From contig NC_092317.1 in the NCBI RefSeq assembly GCF_036785885.1, forward strand, positions 5,148,501 to 5,212,500: a DNA stretch of 64,000 nucleotides. The letters run 5' to 3'. The DNA is from Coffea arabica (taxonomy: Eukaryota > Streptophyta > Magnoliopsida > Gentianales > Rubiaceae). How positions within the stretch are numbered: position 1 is the stretch's first letter; the number at the start of each line of letters is the position of its first letter. Of the stretch, positions 43,021-55,173 are shown piece by piece. Made by a program: the position numbers and the translations under genes. The notes below the pieces were generated by a model. The model saw only the letters and a program-made list of their open reading frames with translations, searched no databases and was not told the origin of the DNA.

Positions 43021-46000
43021 ACCTAAAGTAGTAATACACACTTTGTTTATATGTCTTTATGTCCAAATAATTTGACAACACTTAAAATAAATTATACCAC
43101 CACCTTGTTTAAACAAAGAAATAGATTCCATTTGCATTTATTCTTCTTCTTTATCTATTCTAATGCGCTCCCGGTGCAAACCCATTTAAAAAAAAAACTT
43201 TTTCACTACACATTAGAACTGACAATTGCTCATTTTTTATTTCATCTAAACAAAAAATCCAGATTAAATTTATTAGGGTTGTGAGAGGAGAAGTGGAAGA
43301 ATTCTTTATTAGAAATTTGATATTTGCTTTATTACTAAATTGGCGTATATTATTATAATTAGTAGATTGTTAGTTAAACATATTTTTTCATATCATAATT
43401 AGTAAAATTTCATATATTAACTTTGCCCCCACCGAATTTCTTCTCTAGCTTCGCCCCCGAAAACACCCTATCTTAACTAAATTAAAATCATATATGGTCT
43501 CAATGGAACAAGAACAAGCAAGAGAACCCTAGAAGTGTCAGTTGATCTGTCAATTTCATTTTACAATGCGGTGGGCCTAGTATTGAAAGTTCTGGAGTAA
43601 TATAGAGCCTCCATGATTTAGTTGTCTGCTTATCCACTATTCTTTGAGCAGTGATCTTCAAGTGCTAAAGTTTGAATTTATCTAGCCAAAAAAAAAAAAA
43701 AAAATTGTATTCTTTGTTGAAGAAAATAGTGGAAATTATGCTTAGAAATGTTCTTGGGAAAGAACGATCATTTGGGTAAAATCTAACAGTAGACTAGTAT
43801 TTTTCACAACTGTTATTAAATCTAAACTTGTGCTAACGAAATTCAAAAAGTTGATGGGAAGATCTTGCTTTGGTTAACCAGCTAATGATTGGTACCGACA
43901 GTCTGTGGTCAATTTGCACGGGGAGATAAGATGATTTATTATCTTATCCATAAAGCTATAGGAAACCAATTAAAGAAGAAAAGGACAAAAACCGACTACC
44001 TCCCCAAGACGTTGCTTCCAAAAGTAAAACAGCATTTTGGTTTGTGTTTCTCAAGTATGAATTTTTTTTTTTTTTTTTTTTTCAAGAATGGACAAAAGTG
44101 AAAAAAAACTCATCTAATGTGAGATTGGTGGGATTTATCAGCCCTTGTCCCATGGTATATCTTGGACTAATTTCAATTTGTGCTTCCAAACTTATACTCT
44201 TATATTTCAATTTTAGACACTTTACATTCTAAACTCTCGTATTTATATCTTTTTAAGTCCAATTGATAATGACTTTAGCAACATCGAAGGAACGAAGGGC
44301 CGTACAAATGATTCACCTTTTTGCATGACTAATAGGGATTGTGAGATGATGATATTACACTGCTATCCAGTAAAGTGGTTTAGGTTCATGTCGTGTGCAA
44401 GTCCTCTATTCTGTTAGTTTGCTATGACTAACGTCGATCAATAGGATTTAAGTGAGACAAATATGAGAAGTTAGAGTACAAAGTGCCCTTAAAATTGTAA
44501 GTCTAGGGATGCAAAATGAGAAAGAAGTACAAGTCCAAGAGTACGAAGTGGAAATAATCCTTAAATTTTTAGTATGGGATTGAAGTTTTACTTCATATAT
44601 AGGAGAAGGTGGAATGATTTATCGCCTTATTAAGAAACCATCTTATTAAGAATTCTTCAATAAATATTATACAACGTCTTTTGAGATTACGAATGTAACG
44701 AACTAAATCGTTTGGAATAGAAGCATATTCCTTATTTTGAAACCCTTTTACCAAACACCTCCTTTAGTCTCCGCATAGTCAGATCTCATCTGACTCGTGT
44801 ATGATGTTTTTAACAAAAAGTTTTCTTTTCGTCTGGGTTTTTTTTCTTTTTTAGGGGTTTTCTAGATTCACATTTCATGTACTAATGTACAACTTGAAAT
44901 CTCAACATCCTAAGGTATGTATGTCGTGTGCATCTAGTTTTAAGTAAAGGGCTGACAGAAATTGTTGAAGGACTTGCCCCTTTTGTGCAATCAGTGAAGA
45001 AATCAAAATGTCACAAAGAAGTGCGGAATTAGGTTTCTCTTAGGATTTGTTTATTTATTGATTTGTTGCTATGATGTGATATGCTATGACAAACAGATAA
45101 GAGTGGATTTAGTTTGTTTTCTCCTTTCACTGTTTCTACAGAAAAGTGAAGATTTGGCATATCTTTTCTCTTCTAGACTTCTAAAAATCCTTCCTACTTG
45201 TAAAGATAACAGCCACCATGCAATTTTCCGAGAACCATCCATCCGTTTCAAATCTAAACTAGACTTTTGTAGAAGATCATTTCCTACCATACAAAAATGT
45301 GGAAATTTTTTTTTTTTTTTTTTAAAACTTAGTCTCATAATATGTAGTCAATTGGTCATATACGATAAGAAAGGGGTACATTCGAGTTCCATCTGGAGCT
45401 TGGAATTGTTCAGCCAGTCTCCCCTGTCAAGGACCAAGAGGGAATTAGATGGTCAATCATGATAAAAATGAATCAGGATCATCTCATCTCATCCGATCCA
45501 AGTGGTAGGGTCCGACGTTGAATACCAATTCCACGAGCATGTCCCCCAATTTGGCCGCATCCAAGGAGAAAAATCTTGAGGCACATTCTGCTTTGGTGGC
45601 TACTTGCTACAACTTTAACTTAAAGGTCTGCATTGCTATACACTTATTTGCCTAGAAAGGAACATTTTCCCTGGCTCTCACGAAATATTTTATGGTCTAT
45701 ACTCAATTCTGATAATGGATATTCCTAAACAAATGTCCATTCTCAGAAGGCTAATGAGAACAGAAGAAAAGAGATAGAGGTCGAGATATCCTTCCAAAAA
45801 ATATCAACTGAAAAAGGGGCTCTAATTTAGAAGAGAGAGAGAGAGAGAGAGAGAGATTGTGCTGAGCGACCAAAATTGCAAAAACCAATTTGTCTGTATG
45901 TGTATGATAATATTCTTGCTGATTAGATTTAGTCCGCAGGAAAATCATTCGAATAAGGATGTTTAAAATATCGGTCTGTCTAACGAATATCCTGTAAGCA

Positions 46001-46822
46001 CTCGTTAACATGTATTTCAGGTGTTAGATTTTTAAAAATATAAGATTAATTAGAAAAAATATATAAATATAAGGAAATTAATTAGAAAAATTATATAAAT
46101 ATAAGAGAAAGTAATAATCATTAGTGTGTGTGTGTATGTACACAATAAATTGGGTAGAATATAGGTATGTTAACGAGTGCCACATAACATCTGTTAAAAA
46201 AAACCCTTAAAATAACATGGCTAAGTCTACCTCTGTCAAACAGATATTGACTTATCTGAGTATTTATAGTAATTCTCACGTTATACTTGAAATGGCTAAA
46301 GTTGAACTTTGTTTTCAAAATAATAAAACCACCTTGTGAGTATTTATCTTAGGATTAATCTTGCATGCACAATTTGGGCATCTGGAAATTTTCTTTTGAT
46401 CTTTATATTTTATGATCACGTTTCTGTTTTCTTTTTTTTTTATCAGTTATTTTGGGGTTTCTTTTTAGATGGTTTCTTTTTGGGATTAAGGATGTATACT
46501 TTGTTGTTTTGCATTTTTATTTCTGACTTTGAGACAGAAGATGGAGTCTTCTGCTCACTTATAGGCTTCAATTGTAACTGGCTCGGAGTTTACATGTTAT
46601 GGAATGTGATGTAATATTCTTCAAGAATGAGAAAACATCCAACAAATTTCAGTAAGGCACGAAGATGACAGCTAAAATGTCTTCTTCAGCTCCTCAATCT
46701 TTGATTAAGAAAAAATTAGATGAGTTGTACAAAATGCAAGCATATGAATGTCAAGATTAATCTAAAAAATAGGGAAAGAATGAAAATAAAAAAATAAAAA
46801 GATAGGTAGAAAAAAAAGGGCA
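43021..46822. other. Gene-free AT-rich region
   Basis: I recognise no gene in these 3.8 kb. Simple features are poly(T) at 44059-44081 and 45306-45323, poly(A) near 43687-43704, and a GA microsatellite at about 45833-45856. Confidence 0.5.
45833..45856. repeat. (GA)n microsatellite
   Basis: About eleven GA units run in an intergenic setting with no neighbouring gene. Confidence 0.85.
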
Positions 46823-47887
46823 TATTGGAAAGTGTTATTATCACTTTATCCCCTTAACATTCGGTGCCACTATCAATTTCCCCCTTAACGTTATCTTTTA
46901 GTTACTTTACCCCCAAGACTAACGGTCAAATTTAATGGAGTTTGTTAATTAAAGTAAAAGGACAAGTTTAACCTTTAAAGTTATTATCATTTTACCTCCC
47001 CTAAACTATAGTCTCATTATCAATTTATCCCATAAAGTTATTTTTTAGACAATTTATCTAACAATTAAACCAACTTAGCAAGTTAAAAAACTTTAGAAAA
47101 AAATACCCTCATTTTTGTATAATAAAAATAATAAAAAATTTAGAGTGGTTCTTCTCCTCTTTAGTATAAAAAAAGTCAAAATATTAATTTATTTCTTTTT
47201 GGAAAATTAATATTAAAAAAATAGAAAGATAGGGAGAGGGGGAAAGAGAGATAGATAGAGAGAGCTCAATTCTTTTTTTAGAAAATACAAATAAGAAAGA
47301 ATTAAATACTTTTATTATTTTAAAATTATTTCACTTTACTGTTTACCACGAGATTTCAATCCAAATCCCAACAACCTTAAATTAATATGATAATGTTAGA
47401 CTTTTTTTTATCTTTTTCTTTGCAAAATCTAATTTTCTGTCTCTTTTTTTCCTATCTCTTTTTCTTTTCCTAATATTAATAAGTGTGAAAAAGAAATTTG
47501 AGAAAACCCTTTTATTTTTATATTTATGGATCTCTTAAAGTGAAAAAAAGAAGAATAATCATTCTAAATTTTTTATTTTTAATTATATATATAAGGGTAA
47601 ATATATTTAACAATTTTTGACCATACTAGTTAGATTAACGATGAAATAAAATTCCAAGAAAATAAAGTTAGGAATTAAATCGATTATATCACTATAATTT
47701 AAAGGAATAAAGTAATAATAACAATGTAGTAATACTATAGAATAAAAGGGTATTTTTGTCTGAAATTTCTTAACATGTTGAATTAAATTACTTATGGGGG
47801 TGAAGTAACTAAAAAATAACGTTATGGGGTAAACTGATAGTTGTGATACAGTTTAAGGAGGTAAAGTGATAATAACCCTATTAGAAA
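46823..47887. mobile_element. Mutator-like foldback MITE with long inverted repeats
   Basis: The element body is 46832-47878 (1047 bases). Its left end, GTGTTATTATCACTTTATCC, matches the reverse complement of the right end, GGGTTATTATCACTTTACCT, and similarity continues for about 80 bases, through AACGTTAT and TTTAGTTACTT. The flanks are TATTGGAAA (46823-46831) and TATTAGAAA (47879-47887), a 9-base target duplication with one mismatch. Nine bases and long inverted repeats suit Mutator-like elements. No transposase is encoded; the interior is AT-rich. Confidence 0.82.
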
Positions 47888-47968
47888 TCCAAAACAAAAA
47901 AGGAAAAGAAAAAGAAGACGTGGAAAGACATTTACTAACTGACAAGCGTCAGGCAGGTGTTAGTAAGT

Positions 47969-48470
47969 AAAATGATACCTGTCGTTTCCCAGAGGGCTCA
48001 CATTGCTGGTCCGTCTCCGCCATTTCCAAATCTAGCAAGCATTGACCCCACCTTCCTCCAATCATTAGAATCTTTACCTTCTTGGCAAAATTCGCCCTCT
48101 TACAACTCAGAAAGGATCATTCTATTTTCTAAATTTTACAACTTCTTCTGCTACTTCATTTGAGTTATTTTACCATTTCTATTTTCACCACCTAGAGAAT
48201 ACTGCAAGTTATCCACCCACTCATTATCCCTAGACCCTAGTTCCAATTCATGCAAGTACTAGCAATCCCTTCGTTAGAGATGAAGTCACCAAAACGACTT
48301 GGAAGTGCAATGTCCCAATGTGACTAATTAGTACTAATAACTACCATTAGAGAATGAGACCTAATTAAGCTTAGTGCAAAAATGTGTAAGGTAGATGGGG
48401 GAAAGAGTACAGTACTTTCGGCACGTATCTTGTTCTGATTTACTTTCTTTTCGAATGAATAATGTCTGTT
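47969..48470. repeat. Local duplication, copy 1 (uninterrupted)
   Basis: This roughly 500-base segment recurs at 48743-49856. Shared stretches include CCAAATCTAGCAAGCAT, CCCCACCTTCCTCCAAT, TTAGAATCTTTACCTTC and TTAGAGAATGAGACCTAATT. It lacks the 626-base insertion found in copy 2. I recognise no gene in it. Confidence 0.85.
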
Positions 48471-48586
48471 TTTTTTTTCTCAAATGAAATTTGGTTCAAA
48501 TTTTAGATTGTTTATTTGTCAAATCAAGTTTGAACTAATATTTTATTGAACTTGAATGTTAAGGAATATAAAGCGTTGTTCAAATT

Positions 48587-48692
48587 TGACTTGACTAATC
48601 AGCGAATCAATTTCGAACGAGTTCTTATTACAATGAGTGTGACTTGACTAATCAGCGAATCAAGTTCGAACGAACTCTTATTACAGTGAGTT
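48587..48692. repeat. Two-copy 53-bp tandem repeat
   Basis: The unit beginning TGACTTGACTAATCAGCGAA starts at 48587 and again at 48640 with a few substitutions. A third degenerate TTCGAACGAGT follows. The TTCGAACGA words recall the subterminal repeats of hAT-like elements. Confidence 0.85.
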
Positions 48693-48742
48693 TAATTCGA
48701 ACGAGTATCGAATAATTTGGTTCATGTTTTCGTCCAAATAGC

Positions 48743-49856
48743 AAAATGACATCCTCCCTTTCCACCGAGGGCTCACATGGCTGGTCCAGCATTTCCAAAT
48801 CTAGCAAGCATCGACCCCACCTTCCTCCAATGATTAGAATCTTTACCTTCCGGGCAAAATCCGCCTATTTCAACTCAGAAAGAGAAAGCATCATTCTAGT
48901 TCTAAATTTTACTACTACTACTACTGCTTCATTGAGACATTTTACCATTTCTATTTTCGCCCTGGAGATTATAATTTATCCACCCCCCTTATTGGCCCTA
49001 GACCCTTGTTCCAATTCAGGCAAGTACTAGCAATCCCTAAGTTAAAGATAAAGCCACCAAAACAACTTGGAAATGCAATGTCCCAATGTGATGGGTACCA
49101 ATCGGGGGCGGAGCTACACTCTCTTAAGAGGTTGCAATTGCACCCCCTCAAATTTTTGAAAATTATAAAATGGCCTATAAAAAATTTTAGCTTTTTAGTG
49201 TTGCTTCACTTTTGCCCCTCTTGAATTTTTAAAATATTCCATCTAGCCCTATAATTGCCCCTCAAAAGTGTTGAAATTTTCTATAGTTGCTCTAATTATT
49301 CTTAAAATCAAAGCTTCAAATAAAATACCATGATATTTTTGTTCCTTTCTAATAAATCTTTTTTACTTAAAATTGAGCTTCACTTATATGCCCAACCATA
49401 CAAGTTGAATTACATGCAAATTTGATATTTATTTAATATTTTAATTGTGAAGATTATCTGCCTATCCTATCTATTTTAGAATGTACACCTTATAATTTTG
49501 TTCGTAATATTAACTATGATTTTATACCATTAGATGACTAGAAAACTCCTGCACATAGTAAATAATAAGCTATATAGACAATGCTTTTTAATTTTGTTGT
49601 TGTAATACTGAATAAATTGGTTCATGCCGATTAAATTTTTAATAAACACTAAGTTGTACCAAAAGCTTACAAATCACTTCAACCTAAAATTATTTCACCC
49701 TCTCAATAATGGTCCTAACTCTGCCATTGTACCAATAACCAATATTAGAGAATGAGACCTAATTAAGCTTCGTGCAAAAATATAAGGCAGACAAGAGAAA
49801 GAGTATAGTAATTTAGGCACGTAACTTAATTTGATTTCAAATGAATAATATCTTTT
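48743..49856. repeat. Local duplication, copy 2 (split by a hAT-like insertion)
   Basis: This is the second copy of the segment at 47969-48470. It matches on both sides of the insertion at 49103-49728: the left part ends near CCCAATGTGATGGGTACCAAT and the right part resumes at AACCAATATTAGAGAATGAG. Confidence 0.85.
49095..49736. mobile_element. 626-bp hAT-like non-autonomous element with perfect 8-bp duplication
   Basis: GTACCAAT is repeated exactly at 49095-49102 and 49729-49736. The inserted body, 49103-49728, begins CGGGGGCGGAGCTACAC and ends GTCCTAACTCTGCCATT, whose reverse complement contains GGCAGAGTTA, an imperfect inverted match to GGCGGAGCTA. GGCGGAGC-type ends and an 8-base duplication are typical of hAT. 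The absence of this body from copy 1 of the local duplication confirms it as an insertion. Confidence 0.88.
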
Positions 49857-52800
49857 TCCTTTAAACATAAGTAGGAGGTATCAAACTTGGGATCTTTCAC
49901 TCACACCTTCTCACCCTAAATCACCCAACTCAACCCTCTCCTCGCAAACTGAATAATGGCTTAAATGTAGAGCAAGCCAGCAAGGTCTGTACATACATTT
50001 TTTCAGGTTCCAAACGAGAATTGCAATTCCTCATACCATAAGAGTTGATAATAGTATCTTAAACTCTAGATGCTAGTAAACAATCTCAAAAATAGAATTA
50101 TCAAAGACGAAGGCATAACAAATACTAAAAAAGGTTTTTTGATAAACGACAAAATTTCATTACAATAAATCTATATTAATATCAAAGAACAATTAAACAT
50201 GCAACAAGTATAAATAGATTTGTAATCTACAACAAATCTGAAAAATCAACAGGGATACACTATAGAACTCCAAGATATCTTTCAAGATCAAATGATTCAC
50301 TGGAGCCCTAACAATAAAAGCTTATTAATTTTATGTGATTGCCAAGTTACACTTGATCACATGCACATCTAATCTTTGCCTCCTACTTTAAAGCTTCTAT
50401 TGTCATCAGATGATAACACATATCCTTGGTCCAGCTAAGGGCATCACTGAAGCTTTTTGTGATTTTTGTAAGATGATTTTTAGAAGAAATATGATTTATA
50501 AGTATTGGCTCTATGCCATAATATGCTTTTTTGACAGCTTTTATACCAAAAAAAAGGAAAAAAAAAAAAAAGAAGTTACTGCTAAAAAAAATGCTTACTG
50601 GATTTTAGGAGCTAAGCCTGATATAGGAGTTGTTTGCAAAGCGTAAAAAAGAAAAAAAAAAAGGAAAAAGAGTTAACTTCCATATATGAAGCAGGAACAT
50701 CTAGGGCACTTTATGAAGGAAAATTTTTTTTTTTTAAAAAAACACAGTGTGCAGAATTATATTCCACATAGGTCCACTTCCTAAACAAGGGATTCTTTTT
50801 TTTTGGAAGGTTTTTAATCTGAAATCCCGGATCAACCTTTTTTTTTCTCTTTTGTTGTGTTCTAATCCTAAAAATGGAAAGAAAGGTAAGTAGTTCATTT
50901 GCAATCATATGCAGAAAGTAGTACTTAAGTCACATTAGTTCCTATCTGGAATGACTTCATAACATCTAGATGATTTCAAGGAACGTAATTACATTTAAGT
51001 TCAAGAAGGAAAATAATTTTTGCTATATCAAAGAACTTAATTGTATAATGCACCCTGTATCTCATGTAAACATTCTTCAAAAAAGGTTCCCTTCATGATT
51101 CCTCTCATGTTTACATCATAGTTACCATACATCTCTGGTATTCATTGCTAACAACAACAAAACATCTCGGATTCGCCTATTTTAAAGATATATATATATA
51201 TATATATATATTTCAATTGGGGGTGTCCCAGACTTTATTTGGCCAGACTAATTCCCTAAGGCTAGTACAGCCCCGCCCAAGGATGCCTATGTTAAAGATA
51301 TTTGATATTGAGAATTTGACATTGCTAACATATCCTATTTTGTGATTTTCTGATTCTGCTCTTAATTACATGCCCGGAGAAGATTTTCATAAACTATTGC
51401 ACTATAAAATCACATTTCTAACTAGCTTAACATTGAAATCACAAGCCAAACTTCAAGACAGAATTACAAGATGTTGCCTATTCATACATACTAATTACTA
51501 AGTCCCCAGTTTGCTGGCTAAAATCACATGCTAATTGAATATGATCGTGAATACATCTATCTTTACATGTGTTATCTGAACGACCATTAAGCTCTCAAAT
51601 CCAATGAATCATACTAGCTAAGAATAAATCCATAAATCGTGGTTTTTCAATATCTAGTCTAGTTAAAGCTCAAGGACTTTCTCATTGTTATGAAATAGAT
51701 AATCATAGTTGATTTTCTGATTCAGAAGGAACTAAGATCGTGACACCTATGACTACCATAAAACATCCTTGCCTAAATTTTCCAGCCCCATTAACTAATA
51801 TAAGCATTACATTTCTTTTGTAATTTTTAAAGATGAATTGTATGCATTATATATAGTCTTCCTTCCATTTGGCAACAATTAAGCTTTAAGAGTAACATGG
51901 CCCCAATTATGCTATCATTTCTTAGAAATAGAGTGATTTCAAAATATATTCCTAGTTGGCCCTCCAATATTACGGACCACATGTGGCAAGTGGTACTGAC
52001 TTTTGTCAGAATCACTTCAGTTAAGATATCTACCATGTCATCAATGGGTTTGAACCAAAACAGCAGAGAAAAAGCTCCTCAGATACAAAAAAAAAACAAT
52101 GAACGAGAAATTAATTCCTTCAAATGGAAATGACCTTAATAGTGGAGACAAACTCTCTTCCTATCCATATCCAGCTTCCAGCCTGTTGAATTCGCAGCTG
52201 GTTTCTACTTGTCCTTGCCAAAAAAATGCTCCTGTAATTGGTAGCCAATTTGGACAAATATGTCTTAAGTGAATGAAGAAATTATCAAGATGAAAATAGA
52301 ATATGTTGATATATAGCCCATATCAAGAACTTCGTTATGTTAAAATTTACTGCTCTCTCGGTCAGGAAGTGAGGGGGAAGAAAATACTAACTCACAAAGG
52401 AAATATATCAACTATGGCCACAAGAGATGTGCTCATCAGAAATTATAACCTGCTTCTTGATTACAAATATTCCGGGCATGTTACCGCTCCAGCTCGGTCA
52501 AATTTCTCCAAAAAACCCATATGATTTTGGTAACTAGTAATGCAAAATCATAAAGATGAATCAAATAAGCATGAGAATACGTGTTGGCAAAGAGGCAAAG
52601 CCACACTAAGCGAGGATTTTAAAGGGATTTCTTGATTAGCCATAGAGAAACCAATCAGAAATTGCTAAGTCAACATTAAAATAAAATTAAGTCCATTTGT
52701 TCCCCAAGGAAGGGATAAAAGAAAAATCAAATTCCCCAATGAAATCATGACAACACAGCAGAGGAAATGTATCCATTGATCTAGCACTTTCCAAGATATG

Positions 52801-53170
52801 GGAATACAAGGAAGCCCAGATTCATTTACCTCCAGATCTTGTTCAGATATCATGACTCAAAAACAGCATAAGATAACAACACAGAGGCACAAACTGTGAC
52901 ATTAGACTGCCGTAGCATGCAATAATCCAATCAATGAATCCCTTTTATCCCTCATCCCAACTCGAAAAGGAAAACCAAGAAAGCAAAACACAAAATTGTA
53001 AAGTATATGAAGAAAAGATAGAAATTCTCAAGTCTATGACCATGTGGGGGGAAATTCAACTAAAAAATCTGGGCAAGAATATAATTGTCTACTAGTAGTC
53101 TACTGCTAACTAGCAAGATATACATACCTGAAGCTAGATAGCTAGTTGAGAAGGATAGAATGATGAAAAG
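49857..53170. other. Gene-free region downstream of the microRNA hairpin
   Basis: I recognise no protein gene here. The part nearest 53200 may be the 3' portion of the minus-strand primary microRNA transcript. A short (TA)n run lies at about 51188-51211, and A/T homopolymers lie around 50547-50680. Confidence 0.45.
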
Positions 53171-53218
53171 CGGTAGAGGAAAAAACTAAAAAAATGGGGA
53201 GAGTGAGCGGCTGAAAAT

Positions 53219-53239
53219 GATGACAGAAGCATAGAGAGC
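53219..53239 (-). ncRNA. miR157*: miR157 star strand (3' arm)
   Basis: This passenger strand pairs with the mature sequence with one bulge, the pattern seen in MIR157 precursors of other eudicots. Confidence 0.88.
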
Positions 53240-53283
53240 ACAAAGGAGTGAGATGCAGCAAGACTCCATGCATTTCATCATCT

Positions 53284-53304
53284 GTGCTCTCTATCTTCTG
53301 TCAA
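53284..53304 (-). ncRNA. miR157: Mature miR157 (5' arm)
   Basis: This is the guide strand of the hairpin, starting with U as AGO1-loaded plant miRNAs do. The final base after TTGACAGAAGATAGAGAGCA is C. Confidence 0.93.
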
Positions 53305-53337
53305 CAAAATCACCTTTACCTTCTTCTCCCATCCTTA

Positions 53338-53360
53338 TAAATATATATATATATATATTT
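53338..53360. repeat. (TA)n tract just upstream of the microRNA hairpin
   Basis: About ten TA units lie roughly 35 bases 5' of the hairpin in the primary transcript. It is length-variable and self-complementary. Confidence 0.8.
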
Positions 53361-53628
53361 TCCTTTTTAAATTCCTTTAATAACTCTTTGCACCAACAGC
53401 AGAAAAAAAAAGTTGCAGCTGCTAGCAGCAGCAACAGCAGAAGTTGCAGTAGGAAAAGAAAGGAAGGAAGTAGTTGCAGTAGCAGTACCGTTTGTTCTAG
53501 AGGGGACTAGTAATGAGAAAGAGCCGGATGAACAGAGATTGAGAGAGAAAGAAAGGGAAAGAGAAAGGAAGAGTTTGTTTGGTTTGGAGTGACCTAGCCA
53601 GGCTATATCAGGGGCCTCTTTGCGCCTC

Positions 53629-53636
53629 TATAAATA
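53629..53636 (-). promoter_or_regulatory. Candidate TATA box of the MIR157 primary transcript
   Basis: On the minus strand, CTATTTATAGAGG lies about 325 bases upstream of the mature miRNA, giving an expected transcription start near 53600. CT-rich leader sequence (53530-53580 on the minus strand) follows, typical of plant leaders. The motif also reads TATAAATA on the plus strand, so its direction is inferred from the hairpin. Confidence 0.55.
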
Positions 53637-54097
53637 GGAAAGAAAGTAAAAGGAGGGGCAGAATACCCCTGGTATTAAGGGTACCACAGTACCTGTCTCA
53701 TATGTACTACCACTTATCTTTCTTCTTGTAACCGTTCTTTCTTTCACGAGGTGAATGAAGGAAAGGACATTAGTACACTTCCCACAGTTAACTTCTTTTA
53801 CTCTAACAACCCTAGATTATCCTTCTTAGTCCTTTCTTTCTTATTCACCTTGCATGCTTTGCGCATCCAAATTTACTATTTTGGAATTAGAAATTACAGA
53901 TTGTTACCATCCAATCATCATCAGATGATTGTGCTCTTTGATTATGATATTTTTACTGTACAATGTACGAACTAGGAATTATCTGTCAAACTAACAGACT
54001 TTTACCTTTTCAACCTGATCAATAGTACTCTTCTTATCCCAAATTAAAAAACAATATATACAAATCAATGGCTCCCTTTGGTCAAATAAGTTTATAG

Positions 54098-54427
54098 CCA
54101 AAAAAGAATTTTTTTCTATTATTCTCTAAATAAGTTTTGAATCATTGTTTTGTCTTACATACATACGTCACGTCACACAAAAGTATTATAATAAATGATT
54201 AAATTTTTTTAAAAATAATCTTCAGCCCCATCTTTTATTTTGATGTGGAGGTTATTTGCACCTGACCAAAAAAGAATTTTTTTCTATTATTCTCTAAATA
54301 AGTTTTGAATCATTATTTTGTCTTACATACGTCACGTCACAAAAGTATTATAATAAATGATTAAATTTTTTAAAAATAATCTTCAGCCCAATCTTTTATT
54401 TTGATGTGGAGGTTATTTGCACCTGAC
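54098..54427. repeat. Two-copy 168-bp tandem duplication
   Basis: Copy 1 is 54098-54265 and copy 2 is 54266-54427. Both start CCAAAAAAGAATTTTTTTCT and end GGAGGTTATTTGCACCTGAC. Copy 2 lacks a few bases (ACATACGTCACGTCAC against ACATACATACGTCACG), so the duplication is recent. Confidence 0.92.
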
Positions 54428-55173
54428 TAATTAGGCTCTGTTCTCCTTACAAAAATGCATTCCAATTTTACATAAAGGTTGCATGCTCGGTATATGATTT
54501 TTCTATGTATTCATGCGCCAAGAATTGGCCTATTCATAGGGTTTGTTTGTATACGTCATTATTTGGGAAAAGAATTTATTAGATCATAAATATTTTTTTA
54601 ATCATTTTTTAACTTTAAACCTAAAATTTTTCAAATAATTTTCTATCTAAAATGCAGAGTTAACCCTTTTGAATATCGATAACATGTTTCTTGTCATCAA
54701 ATAAAACGAAAAAGACTTACCATTCAGCACTCGTCATGTAAGTGGTAAATTATACTCCATCTTTGTGGGTGGTTGCGGCTAGTTTCTGATTCTCATCATC
54801 CAAAAGTTGAATAACTTTGAAGTCACAAGGAAATATAGCTTCAGATGGACGTTGAACAATTCATTAGTACATTGCATAGCCCGCTGTCCAAATCCACAAA
54901 TCCTGCAGCAGCTTTAGTTGATATGTACTAGACGGTAGGATTTCTTGCAATCTTTCATGACTTTGTCTTTAGAATTCACAGCGAGTAGTCACTCACATTT
55001 GGTGTTGGTTAAAGCATGAAATTCATGCCATATCCAAGTATACAGTAAGTTGTTATGCAGAAATCCTTCACATGAGTCATAATCAAATTATAATTTATTT
55101 TAGGCAGAGAGTAATACATGATTTTTCAGTCATCCTCTGTGTATGTTTTAGATGAGATTGGTGATTCTTAACT

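Larger units (their letters stand above)
53214..53308 (-). ncRNA. MIR157: MIR156/157-family microRNA hairpin
   Basis: On the minus strand the mature 21-mer at 53284-53304 begins TTGACAGAAGATAGAGAGCA, which matches the miR157 sequence I remember base for base. The star strand at 53219-53239 (GCTCTCTATGCTTCTGTCAT, plus one base) pairs with it apart from one bulged base and one end mismatch, leaving the 2-base 3' overhangs of DCL1 cutting. The loop is about 44 bases and contains ATGATGAAATGCAT and ATCTCACTCCTTTG, as in known MIR157 precursors. miR156/157 represses SPL transcription factors and holds plants in the juvenile phase. The plus-strand frame over this locus is a shadow. Confidence 0.95.

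Noticed and set aside
53253-53510. A Ser/Cys/Gln-rich plus-strand frame across the microRNA locus
   Set aside because: It is antisense to the hairpin and its composition comes from CAG/AAG-type low-complexity DNA.
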